Assembly (NCBI GenBank): GCA_902805545.1
Contig: CADCTD010000166.1
Coordinates: 1-38,832 of the forward strand
Reading direction: 5' to 3'
DNA: 38,832 nt
DNA from: an uncultured Craurococcus sp.
GTDB taxonomy: Bacteria > Pseudomonadota > Alphaproteobacteria > Acetobacterales > Acetobacteraceae
The notes under the pieces are model-generated. The model saw only the letters and a program-made list of their open reading frames with translations. It ran no database searches and was not told the origin of the DNA. Each line of letters starts with the position of its first letter. Positions within the stretch are counted from its first letter, which is position 1. Shown here piece after piece: positions 20,914-29,479 of the stretch. The translations under genes and the position numbers were made by a program.

Positions 20914-21663
20914 TCAGGCCGTGATCCCGCCATCGACATGGATCACCTGCCCCGTCACATAGCCGGCGGCGGGCGAGGCGAGGAAGGCGATGGCCGCCGC
21001 CACATCCGCCGGCTCGCCCAGGCGCCGCAGCGGAATGCGGGCGATGCGCTCCTCGAAGGCCTTGGGGTCGAGCGCCGCATGCGCGCCCGAATCCTTCCTG
21101 GTGAAGCCCGGCGCCACCGCATTCACCGTCACCGCCGGCGCCCATTCGATGGCGAGCGCCCGCACCAGCGCCTCGAGCGCCGCCTTGGCCGCGGCGGAAG
21201 CGGGGAAGAGCGGCTGCTCCAGCCGGAAGACATGCGCGACGAAGGAGGAGACGGCGATCAGCCGCGGCTCGCGCCCGCGCGCCAGGTGCGGCCCCGCGGC
21301 CCGCGCCAGCCGCAGGAAGGCGAAGGCGATCGCGTCATGGCTCGCGGCGAAGGCGGCGTCCGAGAGGGCCCCGGCCGGCGTCCGGTCGGCGAAGCCGGCG
21401 TTCGAGACGAGCACGTCGAGCCCGCCCATGCACTCCGCGGCCTCCTGCACCAGGGCCTCGGGCGTCTCCGCCAGGGCCAGGTCGGCCAGCAGCACATGCG
21501 CCTCCGCGCCCCGCGCCCGGACCTCGGCCGCGACGCGTTCGGCCCCCTCCCGGTTCCGCCGCGTGTGCACCACCAGCGCCGCGCCCGGCGCGGCCAGCGC
21601 CCGGCAGGTGGCGGCCCCGATGCCGCTCGCCGCACCGGTGATCAGGTAATGCCGCTCGGCCAT
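20914..21663 (-). CDS. SDR-family protein lacking the catalytic tyrosine
   Basis: 249 residues with a Rossmann fold: TGAASGIG (residues 10-16), NAG at 88-90, the Ser139/140 site, and C-terminal PLRRLGEPADVAAAIAFL plus VTGQVIHVDGG typical of classical SDRs. The YxxxK motif is altered: Lys160 is present, but position 156 is Ser (FPASAAAKAA) instead of Tyr. Classical SDRs need that Tyr for proton transfer, so this is either a non-reductive member or one using another residue. It precedes the ABC importer genes on the same strand. Cofactor and substrate are unknown. Confidence 0.87.
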   Translation of the reverse strand: MAERHYLITGAASGIGAATCRALAAPGAALVVHTRRNREGAERVAAEVRARGAEAHVLLADLALAETPEALVQEAAECMGGLDVLVSNAGFADRTPAGALSDAAFAASHDAIAFAFLRLARAAGPHLARGREPRLIAVSSFVAHVFRLEQPLFPASAAAKAALEALVRALAIEWAPAVTVNAVAPGFTRKDSGAHAALDPKAFEERIARIPLRRLGEPADVAAAIAFLASPAAGYVTGQVIHVDGGITA

Positions 21664-21814
21664 GGCTTCGCCCCTCCCCTCTGCCCGGCGCCATCATGCG
21701 GCCGCCCGGGCGCCGGCGGAAGCCGCGCGCCAGATTGGCGCCGGCGGAGAGGCCATGCCAGCATCCGCGAGGCGACCGAGAGCGCCCGGACGACAACGAC
21801 ATCGGAGAGACGCC

Positions 21815-22795
21815 ATGAAGACCCTGTCACGCCGCGGCATATTCGGCGCCCTGGGATGCCTCTGCGGCACGCATCTCGGCCTGCAGGCCACCCCGGTCCA
21901 GGCCCAGACCGGCTGGCTGCCCCCGGCCCCGGCCGATCGCTGCCCCAGCCGCTGGGGCCCGAACGACCGGCGCGGCTCCATGAACCTGATGACGCCGGAC
22001 CGCGCCAAGCGCGCCGCCGGGCTGATCCGCACCGGCGAGATCGTCGAGCTCGGCCAGACCCTGTCGCAGCAGATGCCCTTCTTCGGCACCCGCCGCTTCG
22101 ACCAGCACCTGAAGCAGATGTTCATGAACCCCGAGGCCAATCGCCGCGGCTCGAACGAGGAGGTGGTGATCGCCGAGATCGGCCAGGTCGGCACCCAGCT
22201 CGACATGTTCCCGCACCAGACGATCGGCGACGAGACCTACAACTGCGTCAAGGTGCCGGGCATCTCCTCCCGCGGCGGCTTCACCGAGATGGGCGTCGAC
22301 ACCGTCGGCACCATCTTCACCCGCGGCGTCCTGCTGGACATCGCCGCGCTCAAGGGCGTGCCGGTGCTGGGCGACACCTACGAGATCACCGTCGCCGATA
22401 TCGAGCAGGCGCAGCAGCGGCAGAACATCCGCATCGAGGAGGGCGACGCGGTCCTCTTCCACACCGGCTGGGGGACGCTCTGGGGGCGCGACAATGCGCG
22501 CTACGTGCGGTCCTGCCCGGGCATCGGCATCGCCGCGGCGCAATACGTGATCCAGCGCAACCCGATGCTGATGGGCGCCGACAACTGGCCGGTGGAGGTC
22601 GCGCCGAACCCCGACCGCAACATCAGCCTGCCGGTGCACCAGATCGCGCTCGTGATGCATGGCGTGCATCTGCTCGAGAACATGAAGCTCGATACCCTGG
22701 CCCAGCGCGGACAGGGCGAGTTCGCGCTGATGGTGCAGCCGCTGAAGATCAAGGGCGGCAGCGGCAGCACCGTCGCCCCCAGCGCGATGTTCTGA
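21815..22795 (+). CDS. Exported cyclase-family (KynB-like) protein
   Basis: 326 residues starting MKTLSRRGIFGALGCLCG, a twin-arginine-like export signal ending near VQAQ. The body is the cyclase/kynurenine formamidase fold: RWGPNDRRGSMNLMTP, the metal-site region EIGQVGTQLDMFPHQ, then EEGDAVLFHTGWGTLWG and LPVHQIALVMHGVHLLEN. The family's canonical metal motif HxGTHxDxPxH appears as QxGTQxDxFPH, losing two histidines. Members hydrolyse amides or cyclic amides such as N-formylkynurenine or isatin. The ATG follows a GGAGAGA site. A 13-bp hairpin follows the stop. The substrate is not predictable. Confidence 0.86.
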   Translation: MKTLSRRGIFGALGCLCGTHLGLQATPVQAQTGWLPPAPADRCPSRWGPNDRRGSMNLMTPDRAKRAAGLIRTGEIVELGQTLSQQMPFFGTRRFDQHLKQMFMNPEANRRGSNEEVVIAEIGQVGTQLDMFPHQTIGDETYNCVKVPGISSRGGFTEMGVDTVGTIFTRGVLLDIAALKGVPVLGDTYEITVADIEQAQQRQNIRIEEGDAVLFHTGWGTLWGRDNARYVRSCPGIGIAAAQYVIQRNPMLMGADNWPVEVAPNPDRNISLPVHQIALVMHGVHLLENMKLDTLAQRGQGEFALMVQPLKIKGGSGSTVAPSAMF

Positions 22796-22801
22796 GCCTG
22801 C

Positions 22802-22834
22802 GGCCGGGGGCGGGTTGCCGGCCCGCCCCCGGCC
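22802..22834 (+). terminator. GC-only hairpin after the cyclase-family gene
   Basis: A perfect 13-bp stem GGCCGGGGGCGGG / CCCGCCCCCGGCC with loop TTGCCGG, beginning six bases after the cyclase stop. No U-tract follows, so it may be a factor-assisted or weak terminator, or a processing hairpin. It separates this gene from the dehydrogenase that starts at 22876. Confidence 0.55.
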
Positions 22835-22875
22835 CGGCATCCTCCGCCGCCACACCGGCAAGGGAGAATACGCGC

Positions 22876-23886
22876 GTGGTGCTGACGGTGCTCGAGCCCG
22901 AGGGGCTGTATCCGGACACGGTTCCAGAACAGGAGATCCTCGGCCCCGGCGTCCGCATCATCCGCGGCCATGCCAGGGCCAGCATCGCCGAGCTGCCGGA
23001 CGAGATGCTCGCCGAGGTGGACGGGCTGATGACGCTCAGGATGTGGGTGCCGGCCGAGCAGATGGCCCGCTTCCCGAAGCTGAAGGTCATCGTCCGCATG
23101 GGCGTCGGCTATGACCGGATCGACCGTGCCGCCGCGGCCGCGCGGGGGATCACCGTCTGCAACATCCCCGACTACGGCACGCAGGAAGTTGCCGAATTCG
23201 CCGTCCTGCTGGCGCTCTCGCTCCGCCGCGGCCTCATCCTCTACCACGACACCCAGCGCGGGCCGGACCCGGCGCCCTGGGCGGTGATGCAATCCCCGCT
23301 GCACCGCCGGCAGGAGGTGCAGACCTTCGGCATCCTCGGCCTCGGCCGTATTGGTTCGGCGGCGGCGCTCCGTGCGAAGGCCTTCGGCTACCGCGTCGTC
23401 TTCCACGACCCGAACCAGCCGAATGGCTGGGACCGTGCCCTCGGCATCCAGCGCGCCCGCTCGATGGACGAATTGCTCGCCCAGTCCGACGTCCTCTCCA
23501 TTCACTGCCCGCTGACCCGCAGCACGCGCGGCCTGGTCGGCGAGCGGGAGCTGCGCCTGCTGCCGAGGAATGCGGTTGTGGTGAACACCGCGCGCGGGCC
23601 CATCCTCGACATCGACGCCGTGGAGCGGTGCCTGCGCGATGGCCACCTCGCCGGTGCCGGCCTCGACGTCATCCCGGAGGAGCCGCCGGCCGAGCCCATC
23701 CCGGGCCTGCTCCGCGCCTACCGCGCCGGGGAGGAGTGGCTGCGTGGCCGCCTCGTCATCACCCCGCACATCGCCTTCCACACGCCGGAGGCCTGGCAGG
23801 ACATCCGCACCAAGAGCATCGAGACGATGCGCGACGTGCTGGTGGAGGGCCGCCGCACCAACGTCATCCCGCCCGATTCGGATTGA
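22876..23886 (+). CDS. CtBP-like D-2-hydroxyacid dehydrogenase
   Basis: 336 residues from a GTG after AGGGAG. The NAD-binding motif is GILGLGRIGSAAALRA, the substrate Arg lies in NTARGPILD, the Glu in IPEEPP, and the acid-base His in ITPHIAFHT, so the catalytic triad is complete. The CNIPDYGTQEVAEFAVLLAL segment is the hallmark of the C-terminal-binding-protein branch. It reduces a 2-keto acid (glyoxylate-, hydroxypyruvate- or phosphoglycerate-like) with NAD(P)H in the cytoplasm. An alternative GTG lies at the next codon. It sits between the cyclase-family and RidA-like genes. Confidence 0.91.
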   Translation: MVLTVLEPEGLYPDTVPEQEILGPGVRIIRGHARASIAELPDEMLAEVDGLMTLRMWVPAEQMARFPKLKVIVRMGVGYDRIDRAAAAARGITVCNIPDYGTQEVAEFAVLLALSLRRGLILYHDTQRGPDPAPWAVMQSPLHRRQEVQTFGILGLGRIGSAAALRAKAFGYRVVFHDPNQPNGWDRALGIQRARSMDELLAQSDVLSIHCPLTRSTRGLVGERELRLLPRNAVVVNTARGPILDIDAVERCLRDGHLAGAGLDVIPEEPPAEPIPGLLRAYRAGEEWLRGRLVITPHIAFHTPEAWQDIRTKSIETMRDVLVEGRRTNVIPPDSD

Positions 23887-23986
23887 GGGGCCACCGGCCT
23901 CGCAGCGCTTGAACCATGGCAGGCGTGGCGCGCATCCTCCGGGCACCGCCCCAGGGCTCGAGGGCGGACGAGGCGGAGGGAATGCC

Positions 23987-24544
23987 ATGCAGAAGCTCAA
24001 TCGCCGGTCAGCTCTCGCTTTCGGAATGGCGGCATCCGCCGCCGCGTTGGCGCCATGCCGCGCCCTTGCCCAGGCCCCTGCGCCCGGGTCCGCCGAACAG
24101 CGGCTTCGGGAGCGCGGGATAGAGCTGCCCAGGTCGAACGCCCCGGTCGCCAACTACGTCCCCGCCGTGCGCACCGGAAACCTGGTCTACCTGTCCGGCA
24201 ACGGCCCGATCAGGCCCGACGGCACCTTCGCCACCGGCAAGGTTGGAAAGGACGTCACGGTGGAGGAGGCGTACCAGCATGCGCGGCTCACCGGCCTGGT
24301 GCTGCTGTCGGCACTGCGCGCGGCGGTGGGCAGCCTCGACACCGTGACCCGGGTGGTGAAGGTGCTCGGGATGGTGAACGCAGTGCCGGAGTTCACCGAC
24401 CATCCGAAGATCATCAACGGCTGCTCGGACCTGTTCGTGGAGGTGTTCGGCGACCGCGGGCGGCATGCGCGGTCGGCCGTCGGCATGGCGTCCCTGCCCT
24501 TCGGCATCACCGTGGAGATTGAGGCCATCTTCGAAGTCGCATGA
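23987..24544 (+). CDS. RidA/YjgF-family protein with a twin-arginine signal
   Basis: 185 residues. The export signal MQKLNRRSALAFGMAASAAALA (twin Arg at 6-7) ends near RALAQA. The RidA fold follows: GNLVYLSGNGP, GKVGKDVTVEEAYQHARLTGL, VVKVLGMVNAVPEF, and the C-terminal ARSAVGMASLPFGITVEIEAI, in which the Arg corresponds to the catalytic one of RidA. RidA proteins hydrolyse reactive enamines or imines; they are normally cytoplasmic, so an exported form is uncommon. The ATG has GGAGGG upstream. It is 100 bases after the dehydrogenase gene and may share its transcript. Confidence 0.86.
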   Translation: MQKLNRRSALAFGMAASAAALAPCRALAQAPAPGSAEQRLRERGIELPRSNAPVANYVPAVRTGNLVYLSGNGPIRPDGTFATGKVGKDVTVEEAYQHARLTGLVLLSALRAAVGSLDTVTRVVKVLGMVNAVPEFTDHPKIINGCSDLFVEVFGDRGRHARSAVGMASLPFGITVEIEAIFEVA

Positions 24545-24671
24545 GGCAGGGCTGCCGGCGCCGGCGCTCGGCCGGTTGGTGGCACCGGACCGGAGCCGCG
24601 ACGAGGGCGATGGGTTGCGGGCAGACGCACCGGCCGGCGGCGCATGGCCGGCCTCCCCGGGGATGCCCGCC

Positions 24672-26087
24672 TCATGCGCCGGCGAAAGCCTTGCTGTCGC
24701 GCGACGCCTCGGAGAGCCGCCGCCAGCGCAGCAGCAGCAGCCCGGCGACCAGCCCGACGCCCGCCGCCAGGCCCAGCCAGATCCCCGCCGGCCCCACCCC
24801 CGCCCAGACTGCGAGGCCGAGCCCGACCGGCATCCCCACCCCCCAATAGCCGATCCCCGCCAGGACCATCGGCACCTGCGTGTCCTTCAGCCCGCGGAGC
24901 GCCCCGGCGGCGACCACCTGGACGCCATCGGTCAGCTGGAACAGCCCGGCGATGGTCAGCAGCGTGATGCCGAGCGCCGCGACCTGCGCCGCCTCCGCAT
25001 CGCCGTTGCTGAGGAAGGCCCAGGCGATCGGCCGCGCGCCGAGCATCAGCAGCGCCGCCATCGCCAGCATGAAGCCGGCCCCGAGCCCGATCGCCACCCA
25101 GCCCGCGCGGGAGGCCCCCGCCAGGTCGCCCCGCCCGACCATCACGCCGACCCGCGCCGTCGCCGCCTGGCCGATCCCCATCGGCACCATGAAGGTGAGC
25201 GCCGAGACCTGCAGCGCGATCGCATGCGCCGCGACGGCGACGGCGCCGAACCAGCCCATCGCCAGCGCCGCGGCGCTGAACACGCCGATCTCCATCAGCA
25301 TCTGCCCGCTGATCGGCAGGCCGATGCGGAAGACCTCGCGCAGCCGCGGCCAGTCGATCCGCCAGAACCGCCCGAGCAGGCGGAAGCGCCTGAGCCGCCG
25401 GTCGCGCGCGATCAGCCAGAGCAGCGCCAGCAGCATGAGCAGGTCGGCGAGCGCGCTGGCGAGGCCGGCCCCGACCACCCCGAGCCCCGCCCAGCCGAAG
25501 GCGCCGAAGACCAGCAGCCAGCTCAGCGGCGCATTGGCGAGCACCGCCGCCCCTGTCACCCAGAGCGCCGGCCCCGGCCGGTCCATGGCGGCAAGGAAGC
25601 CGCGCAGCACGATGAAACCGGAAAAAGGCACCAGCCCCCACATCATCGCGCGCAGATAGGTCCCGGCCCCGGCGGCGAGCGCCGGCTCCTGCCCGAGCGC
25701 CAGCAGCACCGTCTCGCCATGCCAGAGCAACAGCAGCGAGGGGATGAGCAGGAAGACCGTCGCCACCAGCGCGCTCCTCGCCCCGCGCCGCATCTCCCGC
25801 ACCCAGCCGCGCGCGGCGCCGCCGCGCCGCTGCCCCATGCCGCGTGCCTGCGCCATCACCGGCGCCGCGGCGAAGGCGGTGCCGAGCGCCGGCGCCATCA
25901 TCAGCCAGTACAGGTTGGCCCCGAGCGTGCCCGCCGCCAGCGCCTCGGTCGAGAACCAGCCGAGGATCAGCGCATGGGTCGCCGCCATCGCATGCTGGCT
26001 GACATTGGTGAGCGCCAGCGGCCAGGCGAGCCCTAACGTCGCCCTGGCCTCGCCCCGCCAGCCGAGGCCCGGTGTTTCCATCCCCAT
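24672..26087 (-). CDS. MATE-family multidrug and toxin exporter
   Basis: 471 residues with twelve predicted membrane helices in two homologous halves. Marks are SQHAMAATHALILGW, PVMAQARGMGQRRG between helices 2 and 3, the PFSGFIVLRGFLAAMDRP motif, and in the second half GLPISGQMLMEIGVFS and FQLTDGVQVVAAGALRGLKDT, which is the typical MATE loop. It exports cationic compounds in exchange for Na+ or H+ across the inner membrane. The start is uncertain among ATGs at 26090, 26087 and 26081; 26087 is used. It is convergent with the RidA-like gene and divergent from the hydrolase gene. Confidence 0.93.
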   Translation of the reverse strand: MGMETPGLGWRGEARATLGLAWPLALTNVSQHAMAATHALILGWFSTEALAAGTLGANLYWLMMAPALGTAFAAAPVMAQARGMGQRRGGAARGWVREMRRGARSALVATVFLLIPSLLLLWHGETVLLALGQEPALAAGAGTYLRAMMWGLVPFSGFIVLRGFLAAMDRPGPALWVTGAAVLANAPLSWLLVFGAFGWAGLGVVGAGLASALADLLMLLALLWLIARDRRLRRFRLLGRFWRIDWPRLREVFRIGLPISGQMLMEIGVFSAAALAMGWFGAVAVAAHAIALQVSALTFMVPMGIGQAATARVGVMVGRGDLAGASRAGWVAIGLGAGFMLAMAALLMLGARPIAWAFLSNGDAEAAQVAALGITLLTIAGLFQLTDGVQVVAAGALRGLKDTQVPMVLAGIGYWGVGMPVGLGLAVWAGVGPAGIWLGLAAGVGLVAGLLLLRWRRLSEASRDSKAFAGA

Positions 26088-26208
26088 CATCGTCGGGGGT
26101 GTAGCCGCTCCCGGCCCGCTTGGCACATGACGATACGCGGGAGGGTAGTGGAATAAAGCCGCGTCCGCGCTAGGCTGGCCACAAAGACCCATCCTGCGAG
26201 GAAGACCC

Positions 26209-27258
26209 ATGCACCGCCGCGCGCTGCTCGCCGCCCCGCCCGCCGCCCTCGCCGCCGCTTCCCTCCTGCCCGCTGCGGCCGAGGCCCAGGGGGCCCCGGT
26301 GCAGACCGAGGAGTTCATGGTCCCCTCCAAGGATGCGGGGATCGAGCTCTTCCTCCGCAACAAGCACCAGGAGGGATTGCAGCCCCGGCCGGACCGCACG
26401 CTGCTCTTCGTCCATGGCGCCACCTACCCGGCCAGCACCGCCTTCGACCTGCCGCTCGGCGGCCTGTCCTGGATGGACTACATCGCCGGACGCGGCTTCG
26501 ATGTCTGGTGCCTGGATCTCCGCGGCTATGGCCGCAGCACCCGGCCGCCGGAGATGGCTCAGCCGCCGGAGGCGAACCAGCCGCTGGTCCGCGGCGAGAC
26601 GGCGGTCGCCGACATCGCCGCCGCCGCCGCCTTCATCCGCCAGCGCCGCGGCCTGCCGCGGATCGTGCATATGGGCTGGTCCTGGGGCACCAGCCTGATG
26701 GCGCGCTTCACCGCCGACAACCCCGCGCTGGTCGAGCGCCTGGTGCTCTACGCCCCGCAATGGCTGCGCGACGGGCCGAGCCCCGCCGCCGCCGGCACCT
26801 CCGGCGAGCTCGGCGCCTATCGCTACGTGACCCAGGCCCAGGCCCGCGAGCGCTGGCTGGGCGGCGTGCCCGACGCGAAGCGCGCCGCCCTCATCCCGCC
26901 CGGCTGGTTCGAGCACTGGGCCGGCGTCACCTTCGCCTCCGACCCGGAGGGCCAGCGCCGCAACCCGCCAGCGCTCCGCGCCCCGAACGGCGTGCTGCTG
27001 GACAGCCGCGAGTTCTGGCAGGCCGGCAAGCCCTTCTACGATCCGGCGAAGATCACCGCCCCGACCCTCCTCGTCGTCGCCGAATGGGACCGGGACACGC
27101 CGCCCGCCCTGGCCAACACCCTCTTCCCGCTGCTGACCGCGAGCCCGGGCAAGCGCCTGGTCCAGCTGGCCGAGGGGACCCACAGCATCGTCCTGGAGCG
27201 CAACCGCGGCGCGCTGTTCCAGGCGGTGCAGGTCTTCCTCGAGGAAGCCATCGCCTGA
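26209..27258 (+). CDS. Exported alpha/beta hydrolase
   Basis: 349 residues. A signal (MHRRALLAAPPAALAAASLLPAAAEAQ) precedes an alpha/beta hydrolase fold: oxyanion segment LLFVHGATYPAS, the WCLDLRGYGRSTRP strand, nucleophile elbow GWSWG with Ser158, acid Asp in AEWDRDTP, and His in EGTHSIV. It should cleave an ester or amide in the periplasm; the large insertion between strands 6 and 8 (QWLRDGPSPAAAG and onward) probably forms the lid that sets specificity. No lipase lid signature is recognised. A small secreted protein gene follows 13 bases later. Confidence 0.89.
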   Translation: MHRRALLAAPPAALAAASLLPAAAEAQGAPVQTEEFMVPSKDAGIELFLRNKHQEGLQPRPDRTLLFVHGATYPASTAFDLPLGGLSWMDYIAGRGFDVWCLDLRGYGRSTRPPEMAQPPEANQPLVRGETAVADIAAAAAFIRQRRGLPRIVHMGWSWGTSLMARFTADNPALVERLVLYAPQWLRDGPSPAAAGTSGELGAYRYVTQAQARERWLGGVPDAKRAALIPPGWFEHWAGVTFASDPEGQRRNPPALRAPNGVLLDSREFWQAGKPFYDPAKITAPTLLVVAEWDRDTPPALANTLFPLLTASPGKRLVQLAEGTHSIVLERNRGALFQAVQVFLEEAIA

Positions 27259-27271
27259 CGGAGCCGCCGCC

Positions 27272-27577
27272 ATGCGCCTGCCCCTCGCCGCCCTCGCCTG
27301 CCTCCTCGCCGTGCCGGCCCTGGCGCAGGACGCCTCGGTCCGCATCACCAACCGCGGCGCCCGCGCCATCAGCGAGATCTACGTCGCCTCCTCCGGGGTG
27401 AATGCCTGGGGCGATGACCGGCTCGGCAGCAAGACGCTCGGCAATGGCGCGAGCCATCTCGTGCCGCTGCCGCCCGGGCAATGCGTGAACGACATCCGCA
27501 TCATCTTCGATGGCGGCGAGGCGAAGGAACGCCGCCGCATCAATACCTGCAGCCAGGGCGACCTCGTCTTTCCGTAA
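27272..27577 (+). CDS. Small secreted protein of unknown function
   Basis: 101 residues with a clear Sec signal (MRLPLAALACLLAVPALAQD). The mature part begins ASVRITNRGARAISEIYVASSG and contains NAWGDDRLGSKTL, VPLPPGQCVNDIRIIFDGG and NTCSQGD, with two Cys that could form a disulfide. The beta-rich, Gly-spaced pattern suggests a small immunoglobulin-like or beta-sandwich periplasmic protein. I do not recognise a named family. It lies 13 bases after the hydrolase gene on the same strand, which suggests co-transcription. Confidence 0.78.
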   Translation: MRLPLAALACLLAVPALAQDASVRITNRGARAISEIYVASSGVNAWGDDRLGSKTLGNGASHLVPLPPGQCVNDIRIIFDGGEAKERRRINTCSQGDLVFP

Positions 27578-27589
27578 CGGCACGTATCG

Positions 27590-27624
27590 TTGACAGGGAA
27601 GGTCCGCGGCACGACGTTCACGTC
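27590..27624 (+). promoter_or_regulatory. Possible promoter -35 and palindrome before the dehydratase gene
   Basis: TTGACA (27590-27595) is a perfect -35 hexamer, but the -10 region 17 bases on (GACGTT) is poor. Overlapping it is a short palindrome GACGT-TC-ACGTC (27613-27624), the size of a small regulator half-site pair, lying just before the ribosome site GGGAGAAA. Sugar-acid gene sets are commonly controlled by a dedicated regulator, but none is encoded here. Confidence 0.3.
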
Positions 27625-27640
27625 AGCGGGAGAAATCGCC

Positions 27641-29431
27641 ATGGCCAGTTCCGACCAGACCAAGAAAAGCTTCAAGTTGCGCAGCCAGCGCTGGTTCGAT
27701 GACCCGGAGGACCCGGGCATGACCGCGCTCTATGTCGAGCGCTTCCTCAACTTCGGCATGACCCGCGGTGAGCTGCAATCCGGCAAGCCGATCATCGGCA
27801 TCGCCCAGACCGGCAGCGACATCGCCCCCTGCAACCGCCACCACCTGGCGCTGGCCGAGCGCGTCAAGGCCGGCATCCGCGACGCCGGCGGCATCCCGCT
27901 CGAATTCCCGATCCACCCGATCCAGGAGACGGGCAAGCGCCCGACCGCGGCGCTCGACCGCAACCTCGCCTATCTCTCGCTCGTCGAGATCCTGCACGGC
28001 TACCCGATCGACGGCGTGGTGCTGACGGCGGGCTGCGACAAGACGACGCCCGCCGTGCTGATGGGCGCGGCGACGGTCAACATCCCCTCCATCGTCCTCT
28101 CCGGCGGCCCGATGCTCGACGGCCACTGGAAGGGGCGGCTGACCGGCAGCGGCACCATCGTCTGGGAAGGCCGCAAGCTGCTGGCCGAGGGCAAGATCGA
28201 CTATGACGGCTTCATGGAGCTGGTCGCCAGCAGCTCCACCAGCGTCGGCCATTGCAACACCATGGGCACGGCGCTTTCGATGAACTCGCTGGCCGAGGCG
28301 CTGGGCATGTCCCTGCCCGGCTGCGCCGCCATCCCCGGCCCCTACCGCGAGCGCGGCCAGATCGCGCACGCCACCGGCCGCCGCATCGTCGAGATGGTGC
28401 ACGAGAACCTGCGCCCCTCCGACATCATGACGCGCGAGGCCTTCGAGAACTCCATCGTCGCCGCCTCCGCCCTCGGCGCCTCCACGAACTGCCCGCCGCA
28501 TATCATCGCCATCGCGCGGCACATGGGCGTCGAGCTGAAGATCGAGGACTGGGACCGCATCGGCCACGACATCCCGCTGCTGGTCGACTGCCAGCCGGCC
28601 GGGCGCTTCCTCGGCGAGGCCTTCCACCGCGCCGGCGGCGTGCCGGCCGTGATGAAGGAGCTGCTCAACGCCGGCAAGCTGCATGGCGGGGTGATGACCG
28701 TCACCGGCCGCAGCCTCGCCTCCAATGTCGAGATGCTGGAGGAGCCGGACCGCGAGGTGATCCGCCACTACAGCGTCCCGCTGAAGGAGAAGGCAGGCTT
28801 CGCCATCCTGTCGGGCAACATCTTCGACAGCGCGGTGATGAAGATCTCGGTGATCGACAAGGCCTTCCGCAACCGCTTCCTCTCCAACCCGCCCAACGTC
28901 TTCGAGGGCAAGGTCGTCGTCTTCGAAGGGCCGGAGGACTACCACGACCGCATCGAGGACCCCTCGCTCGGCATCGACGAGCACACCGTCCTCGTCATCC
29001 GCAATTGCGGCCCGGTCGGCTACCCGGGCAGCGCCGAGGTGGTGAACATGCAGCCCCCTGCTGCCCTGCTGAAGGCCGGCATCGACAGCCTGCCGACCAT
29101 GGGCGACGGGCGTCAGAGCGGCACCTCGGCCAGCCCCTCCATCCTCAACGTCTCGCCCGAGGCGGCGGTCGGCGGCGGCCTCGCCCTGCTGAGGTCGGGC
29201 GACCCGATCCGCATCGACCTCAACACCCGGAAGGTCGACCTGCTGATCCCCGAGGATGAGCTGGCTGCCCGCCGGGCCGCCTGGCAGCCGCCCAAGCTGG
29301 CCAACAAGACCCCTTGGGAGGAGATCCAGCGCAGCATGGTCGGGCAGCTCGGCACCGGCGGTTGCCTGGAGCCGGCGACGCTCTACCTCGACGTGCTCAA
29401 TACGCGGGGCGAGAGCCGCCACAACCACTGA
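27641..29431 (+). CDS. IlvD/Edd-family sugar-acid dehydratase
   Basis: 596 residues. Three cluster Cys are present: Cys64 (SDIAPCN), Cys130 (TAGCDKTTPAV) and Cys203 (GHCNTMGTALSMN), the [2Fe-2S] ligands of this family. Downstream signatures are GRSLASNVEML, MGDGRQSGTSASPSILNVSP and a C-terminal extension. The length and the N-terminal SQRWFDDPEDPGMTALYVERF form match the sugar-acid branch (arabinonate/xylonate/gluconate-type) rather than dihydroxy-acid dehydratase of branched-chain synthesis. It removes water from an aldonic acid to give a 2-keto-3-deoxy acid. The ATG at 27641 is preferred to the frame extension at 27590, which would include the putative promoter. The SDR and FAH genes downstream support a catabolic role. 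Confidence 0.93.
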   Translation: MASSDQTKKSFKLRSQRWFDDPEDPGMTALYVERFLNFGMTRGELQSGKPIIGIAQTGSDIAPCNRHHLALAERVKAGIRDAGGIPLEFPIHPIQETGKRPTAALDRNLAYLSLVEILHGYPIDGVVLTAGCDKTTPAVLMGAATVNIPSIVLSGGPMLDGHWKGRLTGSGTIVWEGRKLLAEGKIDYDGFMELVASSSTSVGHCNTMGTALSMNSLAEALGMSLPGCAAIPGPYRERGQIAHATGRRIVEMVHENLRPSDIMTREAFENSIVAASALGASTNCPPHIIAIARHMGVELKIEDWDRIGHDIPLLVDCQPAGRFLGEAFHRAGGVPAVMKELLNAGKLHGGVMTVTGRSLASNVEMLEEPDREVIRHYSVPLKEKAGFAILSGNIFDSAVMKISVIDKAFRNRFLSNPPNVFEGKVVVFEGPEDYHDRIEDPSLGIDEHTVLVIRNCGPVGYPGSAEVVNMQPPAALLKAGIDSLPTMGDGRQSGTSASPSILNVSPEAAVGGGLALLRSGDPIRIDLNTRKVDLLIPEDELAARRAAWQPPKLANKTPWEEIQRSMVGQLGTGGCLEPATLYLDVLNTRGESRHNH

Positions 29432-29450
29432 GCATCACCGCTGAGCACCG

Positions 29451-29479
29451 GGGCCATATCCATTTTGTGGATATGGCCC
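29451..29479 (+). terminator. Strong hairpin after the dehydratase gene
   Basis: A perfect 12-bp stem GGGCCATATCCA / TGGATATGGCCC with loop TTTTG, starting 20 bases after the dehydratase stop. It is unusually A+T-rich for this genome. No clean U-tract follows (ATTCACCCTTT), so termination may be partial. Confidence 0.6.

Noticed and set aside
26121-26137. TGGCAC ahead of the alpha/beta hydrolase gene, resembling the -24 part of a sigma-54 promoter.
   Set aside because: The GC pair that should follow at -12 is absent at the required spacing (the bases there are TA), so the second element is missing.
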